Made by a program: the position numbers and the translations under genes. A stretch of DNA of 64,000 nt from contig CAMCFT010000005.1 of assembly GCA_945874225.1 (NCBI GenBank), positions 76,486 to 140,485 on the forward strand, read 5' to 3'. The stretch is from Flavobacterium psychrophilum (GTDB lineage: Bacteria; Bacteroidota; Bacteroidia; Flavobacteriales; Flavobacteriaceae). This document shows positions 8,291 to 16,648 of this stretch, piece by piece. Under the pieces are notes generated by a model. The model was not told the origin of the DNA. It ran no database searches and was given only the letters and a program-made list of their open reading frames with translations. The stretch's first letter is position 1, and the number at the start of each line of letters is the position of its first letter.

Positions 8291-8821
8291 CTAATATTCG
8301 AAACGTTCAATAATAGCGTCAAATTCCTGTTTATTATACCAATTTTGGCGCATCGTTTCATCATTTATAGCAATGATTCTAGGTTTAAACTCATTTAGAA
8401 TTCCATTAGCAATCATAAAAATTACGGCCTGTTCAAAAGAATTGAACATACTTTTATAAAATAATTCCTGTTTCACTACTCTTTCAGCTGAAAAAGTTTG
8501 GGCAATTTCAATGGAATAAAGCATAACATCTCCTATTATGAATGGATCTACTCCCAAAAGGATAAAGTGCTTGATGTATTTTTGGGCAACCGAGCGTCGC
8601 ATCTTTGGCTTTCGGGCTTTATTTCCGGAAGTTCTTGGCGGAAAATATTCGTTCGAAATTTTGATTTTGCATTCCTGCAGCAGCGTTTCCTCTTTTGGAT
8701 TAAAAACAAAATCGTAATAGATTTTTACAGCACTAAATTTTTCGTACAACTCGATAATTTGTTCTTCGAGTTGGGTTTTATCGAGTTCTGAAAGGTATTT
8801 TTTTAAATCGCGTTTGCTCAT
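8291..8821 (-). CDS. DUF6155-like conserved protein
   Basis: Protein of 176 residues, charged and mostly helical, starting MSKRDLKKYLSEL. A basic patch (GNKARKPKMRRS, about 66-77) suggests nucleic-acid or protein contact. It has no signal peptide or membrane segment. I associate this start with the DUF6155 family of Bacteroidota, which has no known function. It is upstream of the helicase on the same strand with a gap of about 108 bases, so it may or may not share its transcript. Confidence 0.65.
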   Translation of the reverse strand: MSKRDLKKYLSELDKTQLEEQIIELYEKFSAVKIYYDFVFNPKEETLLQECKIKISNEYFPPRTSGNKARKPKMRRSVAQKYIKHFILLGVDPFIIGDVMLYSIEIAQTFSAERVVKQELFYKSMFNSFEQAVIFMIANGILNEFKPRIIAINDETMRQNWYNKQEFDAIIERFEY

Positions 8822-8928
8822 TACATCTATTTATTGTTGCAAATGTAAATTAGTTTAGGAACGAATACTCTAAAAATCAATGATAATACTTAATTTTGCC
8901 ACAATAAATTTTAAAATATCATTATTAA

Positions 8929-9213
8929 ATGCTCAAATCGTTCAAAATTATAGCAATCCTGGAAGGAATCTCTTATTTGGTTTTATTTGCCAATATGCTT
9001 CTAATAAAGCCTTCAAATATCGAACTTTATAAAAGTTTGTTATATCCTATCGGAATGACTCACGGAATATTATTTATAGTATACGTTTTGCTGGCGGGTT
9101 TACTTAAAAATTCTCAGGAATGGAATTTGAAAACATCGTCAATAGTACTTATCGCATCACTTTTGCCTTTTGCAACTTTTTACGTTGAAAAAAAATATTT
9201 AAGAAATGCATAA
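8929..9213 (+). CDS. DUF3817 small integral membrane protein
   Basis: Membrane protein of 94 residues with three hydrophobic segments (about 5-25, 42-62 and 70-86). The pattern of a Glu-Gly pair in helix one (ILEGISYLVLF) and a GMTHGILFIVYV second helix fits DUF3817, a family also found at the ends of some transporters. A TAATTTTG at 8891-8898 could be the -7 box. The 3' end overlaps the mechanosensitive channel start by 8 bases, so the two are probably translated together. Function unknown. Confidence 0.75.
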   Translation: MLKSFKIIAILEGISYLVLFANMLLIKPSNIELYKSLLYPIGMTHGILFIVYVLLAGLLKNSQEWNLKTSSIVLIASLLPFATFYVEKKYLRNA

Positions 9214-10462
9214 TTTACTCGAAAAAATCTTTGGTTGGTGCTATCCTTTATTTCGAAAATTAGGATTCGAATATACGATTGCATCTTACCTAAGTTTGCT
9301 TATAAATATCGCCATAATGTGTGTTTTGGCCTATGTGATTTTTATAGTATTTCGGTTTATTTTGGATAAAAGCGTTCGGTCACTTGTTAAAAAGACAAAA
9401 AACACATTTGATGATTTTATAATAGAAAAGATAACAGGCCAATATCTGTTCTATTTATTTCCATTATTATTTATATACAAATCGGTTCCAATTCTCTTAG
9501 AAAAATATGATTATTGGGAATTCCTTTTTGGAAAAATCGTTGGTATTTTTATTATCGTCCTGATAATAATGATTATCCGTACTGCTTTTAATATCTTAAG
9601 ATATTATCTAAAGTTAATCCCCAGATACAGCGACAAACCTATAGATAGCTTCATTCAGGTTATCAATATTGTGTTGTGGATGTTCGGGATTACCATAATT
9701 ATTTCAAGATTATTTGAAATAAACCAAAAAGATCTCCTTACCATTTTAGGAGCTATTTCGGCATTGATAATCTTGATTTTCAGAGATACTATTTTAGGTT
9801 TTGTTGCCAGTGTACAGGTAGCCATTAATGATATGGTTCGAATTGGAGACTGGGTTACAATGGAAAAGTTTGGTGTTGATGGAGATGTAATCGAAATCAA
9901 TCTTGCTACGGTTAAAGTTCGAAATTTTGACAATACCACAACAACAATTCCCACTTATAGTTTAATATCGGATTCGTTCCAAAATTGGCGTGGAATGATT
10001 GATTCTGATGGACGACGAATCAAAAGACATATTCTTATAAAAGCCAGCAGCATTCATTTTTTAGATGAATCAGAATTAGTTGATTTGAAAAAAATTCAGC
10101 TTATCAGTACTTATATAGATACCAGAAAAACCGAAATTGATAAGTACAATACCAATAATAATATTGATAAATCAATTGCTATCAATGGTCGAAATTTGAC
10201 AAATCTGGGTCTCTTTCGCAAATATATCACACAATATCTCCATAATTATCCGGGATTAAACAAAGATTTAATTATGGTTTGTCGCCAATTGCAATCTACA
10301 TCGTATGGCGTTCCTCTTGAAGTTTATGCTTTTTCGAAGGATAAAAAATTTGAAAATTACGAATACATTATGGCAGACATATTTGACCATATTATTGCTT
10401 CGGTTCCCTTTTTTGATTTAGAAATTTCTGAAATACCAACAGAAAAAGGAATTTCGAAATAA
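9206..10462 (+). CDS. Mechanosensitive ion channel, MscS family (YbdG/MscM-like)
   Basis: Inner-membrane channel of 418 residues that would open on membrane tension and release solutes during hypo-osmotic shock. Four to five hydrophobic segments lie between about 20 and 200. The pore-lining helix and beta domain follow (about 190-270), with the typical GxVxEIxLxxVxVRxxD pattern seen as GDVIEINLATVKVRNFD. The C-terminal cytoplasmic domain is larger than in short MscS and resembles the YbdG/mini-conductance group. The gene overlaps the DUF3817 gene by 8 bases. The membrane count is by eye. Confidence 0.88.
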   Translation: MHNLLEKIFGWCYPLFRKLGFEYTIASYLSLLINIAIMCVLAYVIFIVFRFILDKSVRSLVKKTKNTFDDFIIEKITGQYLFYLFPLLFIYKSVPILLEKYDYWEFLFGKIVGIFIIVLIIMIIRTAFNILRYYLKLIPRYSDKPIDSFIQVINIVLWMFGITIIISRLFEINQKDLLTILGAISALIILIFRDTILGFVASVQVAINDMVRIGDWVTMEKFGVDGDVIEINLATVKVRNFDNTTTTIPTYSLISDSFQNWRGMIDSDGRRIKRHILIKASSIHFLDESELVDLKKIQLISTYIDTRKTEIDKYNTNNNIDKSIAINGRNLTNLGLFRKYITQYLHNYPGLNKDLIMVCRQLQSTSYGVPLEVYAFSKDKKFENYEYIMADIFDHIIASVPFFDLEISEIPTEKGISK

Positions 10463-10466
10463 AATA

Positions 10467-10856
10467 CTAGTCTTCCAAGCGGTCTTTTATATATTCAATT
10501 TCCGTTTTACCGTGTGCTTTTGGCTTGCCATCATTACCTAAACTTACCATTGTGGTGCTGTCAATTGAAATAATGGTTTCGCGTGTCATCATATTTCGTG
10601 CTTCACACTTTAATGTAATCGAAGTATTTCCAAATTTGACCACATCAATACCAATTTCGATGATATCCCCTTGTTTTGCTGAACTTCTGAAATTAATTTC
10701 CGACATATGCTTGGTCACAATTCTGGAATTTTCCAATTGAATAATGGTGTATAGAGCCAATTCTTCATCTAACCAAGCCAACAATTTCCCACCAAATAAT
10801 GTTCCGTTTGGATTTAAATCTTCGGGTTTTACCCATTTTCTAGTATGAAATCGCAT
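10467..10856 (-). CDS. Acyl-CoA thioesterase, hotdog fold (YciA/BFIT-like)
   Basis: Hotdog-domain protein of 129 residues that would hydrolyse acyl-CoA to free acid and CoA in the cytoplasm. The key segment is NPNGTLFGGKLLAWLDEE (about 15-32), where the Asn-Gly-x-x-x-Gly-Gly and the acidic residues of the central helix match YciA/acyl-CoA hydrolase proteins. Later strands carry VVKFGNTSITLKCEARN. The gene is convergent with the MscS gene only 4 bases away and divergent from the next one. A possible -7 box TAATTTTG lies at 10875-10882 on the minus strand. Substrate chain length cannot be judged. Confidence 0.87.
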   Translation of the reverse strand: MRFHTRKWVKPEDLNPNGTLFGGKLLAWLDEELALYTIIQLENSRIVTKHMSEINFRSSAKQGDIIEIGIDVVKFGNTSITLKCEARNMMTRETIISIDSTTMVSLGNDGKPKAHGKTEIEYIKDRLED

Positions 10857-10925
10857 ATTATTTTTTTATAAATACAAAATTAAAGTATTCTTATCTCAAT
10901 TTTTTTTATTTTTAAAGAAAAAATA

Positions 10926-11312
10926 ATGAATCAAAGAGATGTTTTCTTAAAAGAATTTCGTGGAGAAACAATTGGTATTGTAAACACTCAATCATCATTG
11001 GACGAACTGTTTCAAAATGAAGTGCTTCGGCCTATTTTGAAGTTACAAAACGATTTGTTTGTCGCTTCCTTTATTAATCATGTGACGAAAAACAAAATAG
11101 ATTTCAATGCCTATTCAATAGAAAAAAAAATGGCTATGATTGAAAATGCTGTTCAAAAAGACATCAAGTTCAGAAATGCTTTGAAGGGAATGATTATAGG
11201 ATTATTTACTGCCGATGAATATTCGCAATACATAAAAAACTCTTCGAGCCTCAACAAAAGAATGATGGGTATGCTTATCGAAAGGTTAAAAAGTCAAGTG
11301 CAGTTATTTTAA
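10926..11312 (+). CDS. Conserved hypothetical protein (128 aa)
   Basis: Soluble helical protein of 128 residues without signal peptide, membrane segment or recognisable active site. Features seen are a stretch of hydrophobic and acidic residues (about 15-50) and the conserved-looking GMIIGLFTADEYSQY near residue 85. I do not recognise a characterised family. It stands immediately before the esterase that opens the amidoligase island, with a 110-base gap, so a link is possible but not shown. Confidence 0.65.
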   Translation: MNQRDVFLKEFRGETIGIVNTQSSLDELFQNEVLRPILKLQNDLFVASFINHVTKNKIDFNAYSIEKKMAMIENAVQKDIKFRNALKGMIIGLFTADEYSQYIKNSSSLNKRMMGMLIERLKSQVQLF

Positions 11313-11422
11313 TCTATTTCATTTAATTATTCGTATATTTTTTATTAAAAAAAATCGATTTTTCCGGAGCTATTTATGTGTTTCGTTTGAATATTTTCAT
11401 TATAATTGTTAAAAATAAATGT

Positions 11423-12136
11423 ATGAAAGAAGAATATTTCAAGTGGTACTCCCCTAACCTGAGTAGAGATATAGAAATGCTCGTTTTCGGTCATTCCGGA
11501 TACCCCGTAATTTTATTTCCTACTTCTATGGGAAGCTTTCATGAAAACAAGGATATGGGCTTGATTGAATCGGCAAAATGGTTTATAGAACAAGGTTTAA
11601 TCCAAATATTTTGCCCTGCAAGTATTGACAAAGACAGCTTTTACAATAAAAATATACATCCCGTTCACCGAATAGAAAATCATACTTGGTACGACAAAAT
11701 GATTTGCCATGAAATCGTCGAAAAAGTAAAAAACAATACTCCTTCCGGAAAAGTTGCCGTTGCCGGTTGCAGTTTTGGAGGTTATCATGCTGCCAATTTT
11801 GCGTTTCGTCATCCTGGTTATGTGAGTCACGTTTTCTCGATGGGCGGAGCTTTTAACATCAAAAGTTTTATGGATGGTTTTCATAATGATGACGTGTTCT
11901 ATAACAATCCTGAAGATTATTTATACGGATTGAATGATTCCGAAATTTGGAATATGGACATTTGTTTAGGAACTTCTAACTGGGATATTTGCTATGATGC
12001 GAATCTAAAATTAAGCCGGGTTTTAAGCGAACGCAATATCCACTATTGGCTTGATATTCGTCAGGATAGAGAACACGATTGGCCGGTTTGGAAAGAAATG
12101 TTTCCGCATTATTTATCAAGAATCAAGTTTTTCTAA
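11423..12136 (+). CDS. Alpha/beta-hydrolase esterase opening the amidoligase cluster
   Basis: Serine hydrolase of 237 residues. The nucleophile elbow is GCSFGGYHAANF, and the likely catalytic His is in EHDWPVW near the end, as in the esterase D/EstA group. No signal peptide is visible from the chosen ATG (11423). The frame also extends 15 codons upstream to a GTG at 11378, but those residues look untranslated. It is followed after 68 bases by an ATP-grasp ligase, then a GCS2 ligase, a glutamine amidotransferase and a second ATP-grasp, all on the same strand. A role in releasing or trimming an ester or amide made by these ligases is inferred from position only. Confidence 0.82.
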   Translation: MKEEYFKWYSPNLSRDIEMLVFGHSGYPVILFPTSMGSFHENKDMGLIESAKWFIEQGLIQIFCPASIDKDSFYNKNIHPVHRIENHTWYDKMICHEIVEKVKNNTPSGKVAVAGCSFGGYHAANFAFRHPGYVSHVFSMGGAFNIKSFMDGFHNDDVFYNNPEDYLYGLNDSEIWNMDICLGTSNWDICYDANLKLSRVLSERNIHYWLDIRQDREHDWPVWKEMFPHYLSRIKFF

Positions 12137-12204
12137 AAGTATTAAGACTAAAAAATAATAAGTTGAAATCGTAGATTCACAAAAACCAAATAAACAATAT
12201 AAAA

Positions 12205-13155
12205 ATGAGTAAAAAAATTGGAATATTATTCGGAATGGAAGACACTTTTCCGCAAGCATTTATAGACAGAGTAAATTCAAAAAACGAAAAAGGAATCATT
12301 GCTGAAGCCGTTTCTATTGATAAAGTAGTTCAAAATAAAGACAGTGAATATGCCGTGATTATTGATAGAATTTCACAAGATGTGCCGTTTTACAGAGCTT
12401 ACTTAAAAAACGCTGCTTTGACGGGAACAAATGTCATCAACAACCCATTTTGGTGGAGTGCTGACGATAAATTTTTCAACAATGCATTGGCAGATACTTT
12501 AGGAGTTCCGTTACCCAACACGGTGATTCTTCCCTCGGCAGAACATCCAACAGATACCACTGGAAAATCTTTCCGTAACTTAAAATATCCAATGGATTGG
12601 CAAGGAATTTTTGATTACATCGGTTTTCCTGCTTATATGAAACCGTATGCAGGTGGCGGTTGGAAAAATGTTTACCGATTAGAAAACAAGGAAGAATTCT
12701 GGGAAAAACATCAGGAAACAGGGCAATTAGTGATGATGTTACAGGAAGAAATTGTTTTTACAGAGTATTTTCGAGTGTATTGTTTGGGTTGTAAAGATGT
12801 TCGAATTATGCAATATGAACCTAGAAATCCGCATCATTTGCGCTACGTGATTGACGGACCTGCGGTTGATAAAAAATTATTGGCCACCGTAAAAGACTAT
12901 ACTTTGAGACTTTGCAAAGGTTTGGGTTATGATTTTAACACCGTTGAATTTGCTGTTCGAGATGGAATTCCTTATGCGATTGATTTTGGCAATCCTGCTC
13001 CAGATGCAGAGTTGACTTCCGTTGGAGCAGAAAATTTTGAATGGGTTGTAGAACATGCTGCAAAAATGGCAATCTCAGCTGCCAAAAAGCAGAAACCTGG
13101 AAAAATGAATTTAACTTGGGGAACATTTATAAAAGATGCCGTTTCTGTTAAATAA
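12205..13155 (+). CDS. ATP-grasp carboxylate-amine ligase (cluster ligase 1)
   Basis: ATP-grasp enzyme of 316 residues, expected to activate a carboxylate as acyl phosphate and join it to an amine. A Rossmann-like N-terminal part (1-110) precedes the ATP-grasp domain. ATP-binding residues are seen in AYMKPYAGGGWKNVY (Lys near 147), an adenine-contact strand (VMMLQEEIVF), and the metal-binding end FNTVEFAVRDGIPYAIDFGNP, where Glu and Asp-Phe-x-Asn match the usual DxN pattern. The next gene, a GCS2-type ligase, starts 14 bases downstream, so the two are co-transcribed. Substrates are unknown. The neighbours suggest stepwise assembly of a small peptide-like product. Confidence 0.85.
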   Translation: MSKKIGILFGMEDTFPQAFIDRVNSKNEKGIIAEAVSIDKVVQNKDSEYAVIIDRISQDVPFYRAYLKNAALTGTNVINNPFWWSADDKFFNNALADTLGVPLPNTVILPSAEHPTDTTGKSFRNLKYPMDWQGIFDYIGFPAYMKPYAGGGWKNVYRLENKEEFWEKHQETGQLVMMLQEEIVFTEYFRVYCLGCKDVRIMQYEPRNPHHLRYVIDGPAVDKKLLATVKDYTLRLCKGLGYDFNTVEFAVRDGIPYAIDFGNPAPDAELTSVGAENFEWVVEHAAKMAISAAKKQKPGKMNLTWGTFIKDAVSVK

Positions 13156-13169
13156 TAATTATAATTATT

Positions 13170-14276
13170 ATGAAAAAATTACCTGTTTTTACACTTGGTG
13201 TTGAAGAAGAATATCAAATTATTGATCCAGTAACTAGAGATTTACGCTCGCATTTATCCAAAATTGTTGATGGAGCCAAAACAATATTAAACGAGCAGGT
13301 CAAAGCCGAAATGCACCAATCTGTGGTTGAAGTTGGAACTAATATTTGTAAAAATGTCCAGGAAGCTGAGGCCGAAATCAAATCTTTAAGAGGTCATATC
13401 GTTGATTTAGCCGATAAACAAGGACTAATTGTAGGTGGTGCGGGAACACATCCTTTTTCAAAATGGCAAGATCAGCCCATCACCGATGATCCTCGTTATC
13501 ACAACATTGTCAACGAGTTGCAAGATGCTGCGCGTTCTAATTTAATTTTCGGAATGCATTGTCACGTTGGAATTGAAAACCGTGAAATTGGCTTGCAAAT
13601 AATGAATCAAGCCTGTTATTTTTTGCCCCATATCTTTGCAATTTCTACTAATTCTCCTTTTTGGGAAGGAAGACAAACTGGTTATAAATCCTTTAGAACC
13701 AAAGTTTTCGATAAGTTTCCCAGAACTGGATTACCAGAATATTTTGATTCAGTTTCTTCCTATGATAATTTTCTGGAAACTTTGGTAAAAACCAATTGTA
13801 TCGATAATCCAAAGAAAATTTGGTGGGATTTGCGCTTACATCCGTTTTATGACACCATTGAATTTCGTATTTGCGATATGTGTTTAACCGTTGATGAAAC
13901 GATGTGTATTGTAGCCATTATTCAAGCAATCGTGGCCAAATTGTATAAATTATCCTTGCACAATATGAGTTTCAATGTCTACAGATTAGCGTTGATAAAA
14001 GAAAATAAATTCCGTGCTGCACGTTATGGAATTGAAGGCCACATGATTGATTTTGGTCTTCAAAAAGAAGTAGAAACTAAGATGCTCATCATCGAATTGC
14101 TTGAATTTGTTGATGATGTTGTGGATGAATTGGGAAGTCGGGAACAAATCAATTACGTTTATGAAATTATGAAAAACGGTACCGGAGCTGACAAACAATT
14201 GGCTGTTTTTGAAAATACAAATGACCTAACCAAGGTTGTTGATTTTATTACTGGAGAATTTACGAAGGGGCTTTAG
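13170..14276 (+). CDS. GCS2-type carboxylate-amine ligase (YbdK/COG2170 family)
   Basis: Ligase of 368 residues in the glutamate-cysteine ligase type 2 family. The family makes amide bonds on glutamate-like substrates using ATP, and E. coli YbdK is a weak gamma-glutamyl-cysteine ligase. Seen motifs are TLGVEEEYQIID at the start (metal- and ATP-binding glutamates), GGAGTHPFSKW, FGMHCHVGI and RLHPFYDTIEFRICD. The length is usual for COG2170. It is between an ATP-grasp and a class I amidotransferase. The true amine acceptor is unknown. The setting argues for a dedicated metabolite rather than glutathione, since no glutathione synthetase of standard type is adjacent. Confidence 0.88.
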   Translation: MKKLPVFTLGVEEEYQIIDPVTRDLRSHLSKIVDGAKTILNEQVKAEMHQSVVEVGTNICKNVQEAEAEIKSLRGHIVDLADKQGLIVGGAGTHPFSKWQDQPITDDPRYHNIVNELQDAARSNLIFGMHCHVGIENREIGLQIMNQACYFLPHIFAISTNSPFWEGRQTGYKSFRTKVFDKFPRTGLPEYFDSVSSYDNFLETLVKTNCIDNPKKIWWDLRLHPFYDTIEFRICDMCLTVDETMCIVAIIQAIVAKLYKLSLHNMSFNVYRLALIKENKFRAARYGIEGHMIDFGLQKEVETKMLIIELLEFVDDVVDELGSREQINYVYEIMKNGTGADKQLAVFENTNDLTKVVDFITGEFTKGL

Positions 14277-14300
14277 ATTTTGGATTGAAGAGTAACGATT

Positions 14301-14332
14301 TTTGATTTCAGATTTTAAAATCAATACCTTTG
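14301..14332 (+). promoter_or_regulatory. Bacteroidota-type promoter for the amidotransferase gene
   Basis: TTTG at 14301-14304 and TACCTTTG at 14325-14332 are separated by 20 bases, a close match to the TTTG/TAnnTTTG consensus of Bacteroidota. The amidotransferase ATG follows 23 bases later, so the second half of the cluster can be expressed on its own. Confidence 0.65.
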
Positions 14333-14355
14333 CAAATTAATTATTAACACCAATA

Positions 14356-15186
14356 ATGAATAATAATACCATAAAAATTGCGGTTTTAGATATGTACAAT
14401 GGCGAACCTAATCAGGGAATGCGCTGTATCATTGATATTATCAACCGTTTCAATCAAATTGTCACCTTTCAAATTTTTGACGTCAGAGGTAAATCAGAAA
14501 TGCCGGATATTAAAAAATTCGATATTTATATCTCGACAGGCGGTCCTGGAAATCCATTGATTGGCGATGGAAATTGGGATACAAAATACTACAATTTCAT
14601 TGACGAATTGACCAAATGGAATACAGAAAACACTGTAAAAAAACATGTTTTATTCATTTGTCATTCGTTTCAAATGGCTTGCAAACACTTTGGCTTAGCC
14701 GAAATCACCAAGCGACACGATACCTCTTTTGGAGTTATGACCATTCACAAAACTAAAGAAGGTCTTGAAGATCCTCTTTTTGACGGTCTTGGAGATCCAT
14801 TTTATGCTATTGATTCCAGAGATTATCAGGTGGTACAGCCAAAATTGAGTGTTTTTAAGAAAAAAGGTGCTAAAATTATTTCTTTGGAAAAAATCAGGGA
14901 TTATGTTCAATATGAAAGAGCGATTATGGCGGTTCGTTTTTCAGACTATTTTGTGGGAACTCAATTTCATCCAGAAGCTGACCCAATCAGTTTTATTTCC
15001 AATTTGAGAAATATAGAATCCAAAGAAAAAATCAAAAAAATGAAGGGCAATACCAAATTCCGGAATATGCTCGAAGATTTATTGGACGATGATAAAATTT
15101 ACAGAACCAATGAAACTTTGATTCCTAATTTCCTTCGAATTGCCATCAACGATTTGATGAAAACCAAGAAAACGCTGTCGAATTAA
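14356..15186 (+). CDS. Class I glutamine amidotransferase (GMP-synthase-like domain)
   Basis: Single-domain type 1 glutamine amidotransferase of 276 residues, expected to release ammonia from glutamine and pass it to a partner ligase. The triad is complete: Cys102 in FICHSFQMAC (replacing the usual GICLGHQ) and His205 and Glu207 in GTQFHPEAD. An oxyanion-type GGPGNP segment is at 62-67. About 65 residues beyond the triad are specific to this type. No synthase domain is fused, so ammonia must go to a separate protein, most simply one of the neighbouring ATP-grasp or GCS2 enzymes. It has its own promoter at 14301-14332. Confidence 0.87.
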   Translation: MNNNTIKIAVLDMYNGEPNQGMRCIIDIINRFNQIVTFQIFDVRGKSEMPDIKKFDIYISTGGPGNPLIGDGNWDTKYYNFIDELTKWNTENTVKKHVLFICHSFQMACKHFGLAEITKRHDTSFGVMTIHKTKEGLEDPLFDGLGDPFYAIDSRDYQVVQPKLSVFKKKGAKIISLEKIRDYVQYERAIMAVRFSDYFVGTQFHPEADPISFISNLRNIESKEKIKKMKGNTKFRNMLEDLLDDDKIYRTNETLIPNFLRIAINDLMKTKKTLSN

Positions 15187-15210
15187 AAGGTATTTAGAAT
15201 TATATAAATG

Positions 15211-15343
15211 TCCGCTAAGAGGACTTCATTTTAGAACTCAAACCTTTATAAAATTTTGCCACGAATTACACGAATTGTCACTAATTTTTTAAAAATTAAA
15301 ACAGGAATTCGTGGAAATTCGTGTAATTCGTGGCTGAAAAATT
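15211..15343. repeat. Dispersed palindromic repeat family A, copy 1
   Basis: The core arms are GCCACGAATTACACGAATT at 15258-15276 and AATTCGTGTAATTCGTGGC ending at 15334. About 45 bases upstream (from GCTAAGAGGACTTCATTTT) are shared with copy 3 at 46431-46564. Copy 2 is at 21211-21285. It sits between two cluster genes read in the same direction. Confidence 0.85.
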
Positions 15344-15441
15344 AATTAGTATTAGTAAAGAATAGTTTTTTAGAATTAAGTATCAAGAAACACTTGAATT
15401 CAACACACTATTCTTAATACTTTTATCTTAATATATTTAAA

Positions 15442-16632
15442 ATGATTGAAAAATACAGACAACTTTTTAATTCCCAATTTACTGACAAAAAGTATCAGGA
15501 ATTCAAGGACGATATTGCTTCTGATTTTGATTATGCACCCACTTTTCGAATTGGAGAAACTCCTTTTTTTATCTCCAATGAGTTAAAAGCACAAATGCTG
15601 GAAGGTTGCGCTGACATCATAAAATTGATTCAACAGAAAGACTTTAAAAAGCTTACAAATAAATCATTAGAACTCAATCATAATGTTCCCAACGAAGACG
15701 AACACACCACTTTCTTAGCCATTGATTTTGGAATTTGCGAAGAAAATGGAGCAGTTGTTCCCAAATTAATTGAAGTTCAAGGATTTCCTTCTTTGTATAA
15801 TTACCAGATTAATTTATACGAAAAATTCAAGAATCATTATCCGTTTCTGAAGGATTTGACGCCATTTATCAATGACATAACACCTAAGGAATATCTCGAA
15901 ACACTGGAAGATGTAATTTGCAACAATCATCCAAAAGAAAATGTAATTCTGTTGGAAATTGAGCCCGAAAATCAAAATACTAAAATCGATTTTTATTATT
16001 GTCGAAGAGACCTTGGCATACCGATAGTTTGTGTCACCGATATAATAAAAAAAGGCAAGCAACTTTTCTACAAAAATGAAAACGGCCAAGAAATACGTGT
16101 CAAACGAATCTATAATCGGGTGATTTTTGACGAATTGGATTTGCGAACCGATTTGAAACTGAATTTCCATTTCTCAGAAGATCTTGACGTGGAATGGGCC
16201 GGACATCCTAACTGGTTTTTCAGAATCAGCAAGTTTATTTTGCCTTTTTTGAAAGGGAAGTATTTTATAGAAACTACTTTGTTAAGCGACTTAAAACAAA
16301 TTCCAGAAGATTTAGAAAATTATGTATTGAAACCTTTGTTTTCTTTCTCAGGTTCCGGCGTAATATTTCACGTAAAAAAGGAAGATATTGAAGCTGTGGT
16401 CGAAAAAGAACTATACATTCTCCAGAAAAAGGTAAATTATATTCCCATCGTGCAATCTCCCGACGGAAAAGTAAAAGCCGAAGTTCGTGTACTTTGTGTC
16501 TGGAAAAAAGAAGATGCCGCTCCTACTCTACTCTGCAACTTGGTGCGATTGAGCCGTGGCGAAATGATTGGCGTGAAATTCAATAAAGATAAAGATTGGG
16601 TTGGTGGAACTTTGGGTTTGTTTGAGAGATAG
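15442..16632 (+). CDS. ATP-grasp-like ligase of unusual type (cluster ligase 2)
   Basis: Soluble protein of 396 residues with features of an ATP-grasp fold late in the chain: YVLKPLFSFSGSGVIF (about 292-307) for phosphate binding, AEVRVLCVW, then LLCNLVRLSRG as the acidic/Asn end. The N-terminal half has AIDFGICEENGAVVPKLIEVQGFPS (about 90-115) in place of a normal pre-ATP-grasp domain, which could point to a permuted glutathionylspermidine-synthase-like layout. It closes the plus-strand cluster and abuts the convergent M1 peptidase gene. A second ligase beside ligase 1 suggests two successive couplings. The assignment to ATP-grasp is by motif only. Confidence 0.68.
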   Translation: MIEKYRQLFNSQFTDKKYQEFKDDIASDFDYAPTFRIGETPFFISNELKAQMLEGCADIIKLIQQKDFKKLTNKSLELNHNVPNEDEHTTFLAIDFGICEENGAVVPKLIEVQGFPSLYNYQINLYEKFKNHYPFLKDLTPFINDITPKEYLETLEDVICNNHPKENVILLEIEPENQNTKIDFYYCRRDLGIPIVCVTDIIKKGKQLFYKNENGQEIRVKRIYNRVIFDELDLRTDLKLNFHFSEDLDVEWAGHPNWFFRISKFILPFLKGKYFIETTLLSDLKQIPEDLENYVLKPLFSFSGSGVIFHVKKEDIEAVVEKELYILQKKVNYIPIVQSPDGKVKAEVRVLCVWKKEDAAPTLLCNLVRLSRGEMIGVKFNKDKDWVGGTLGLFER

Positions 16633-16648
16633 AAATCTCTAATTATAA

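Noticed and set aside
9655..9954. Minus-strand frame of 99 codons inside the MscS gene
   Set aside because: Antisense shadow of a well-supported gene, with no start context or family match.
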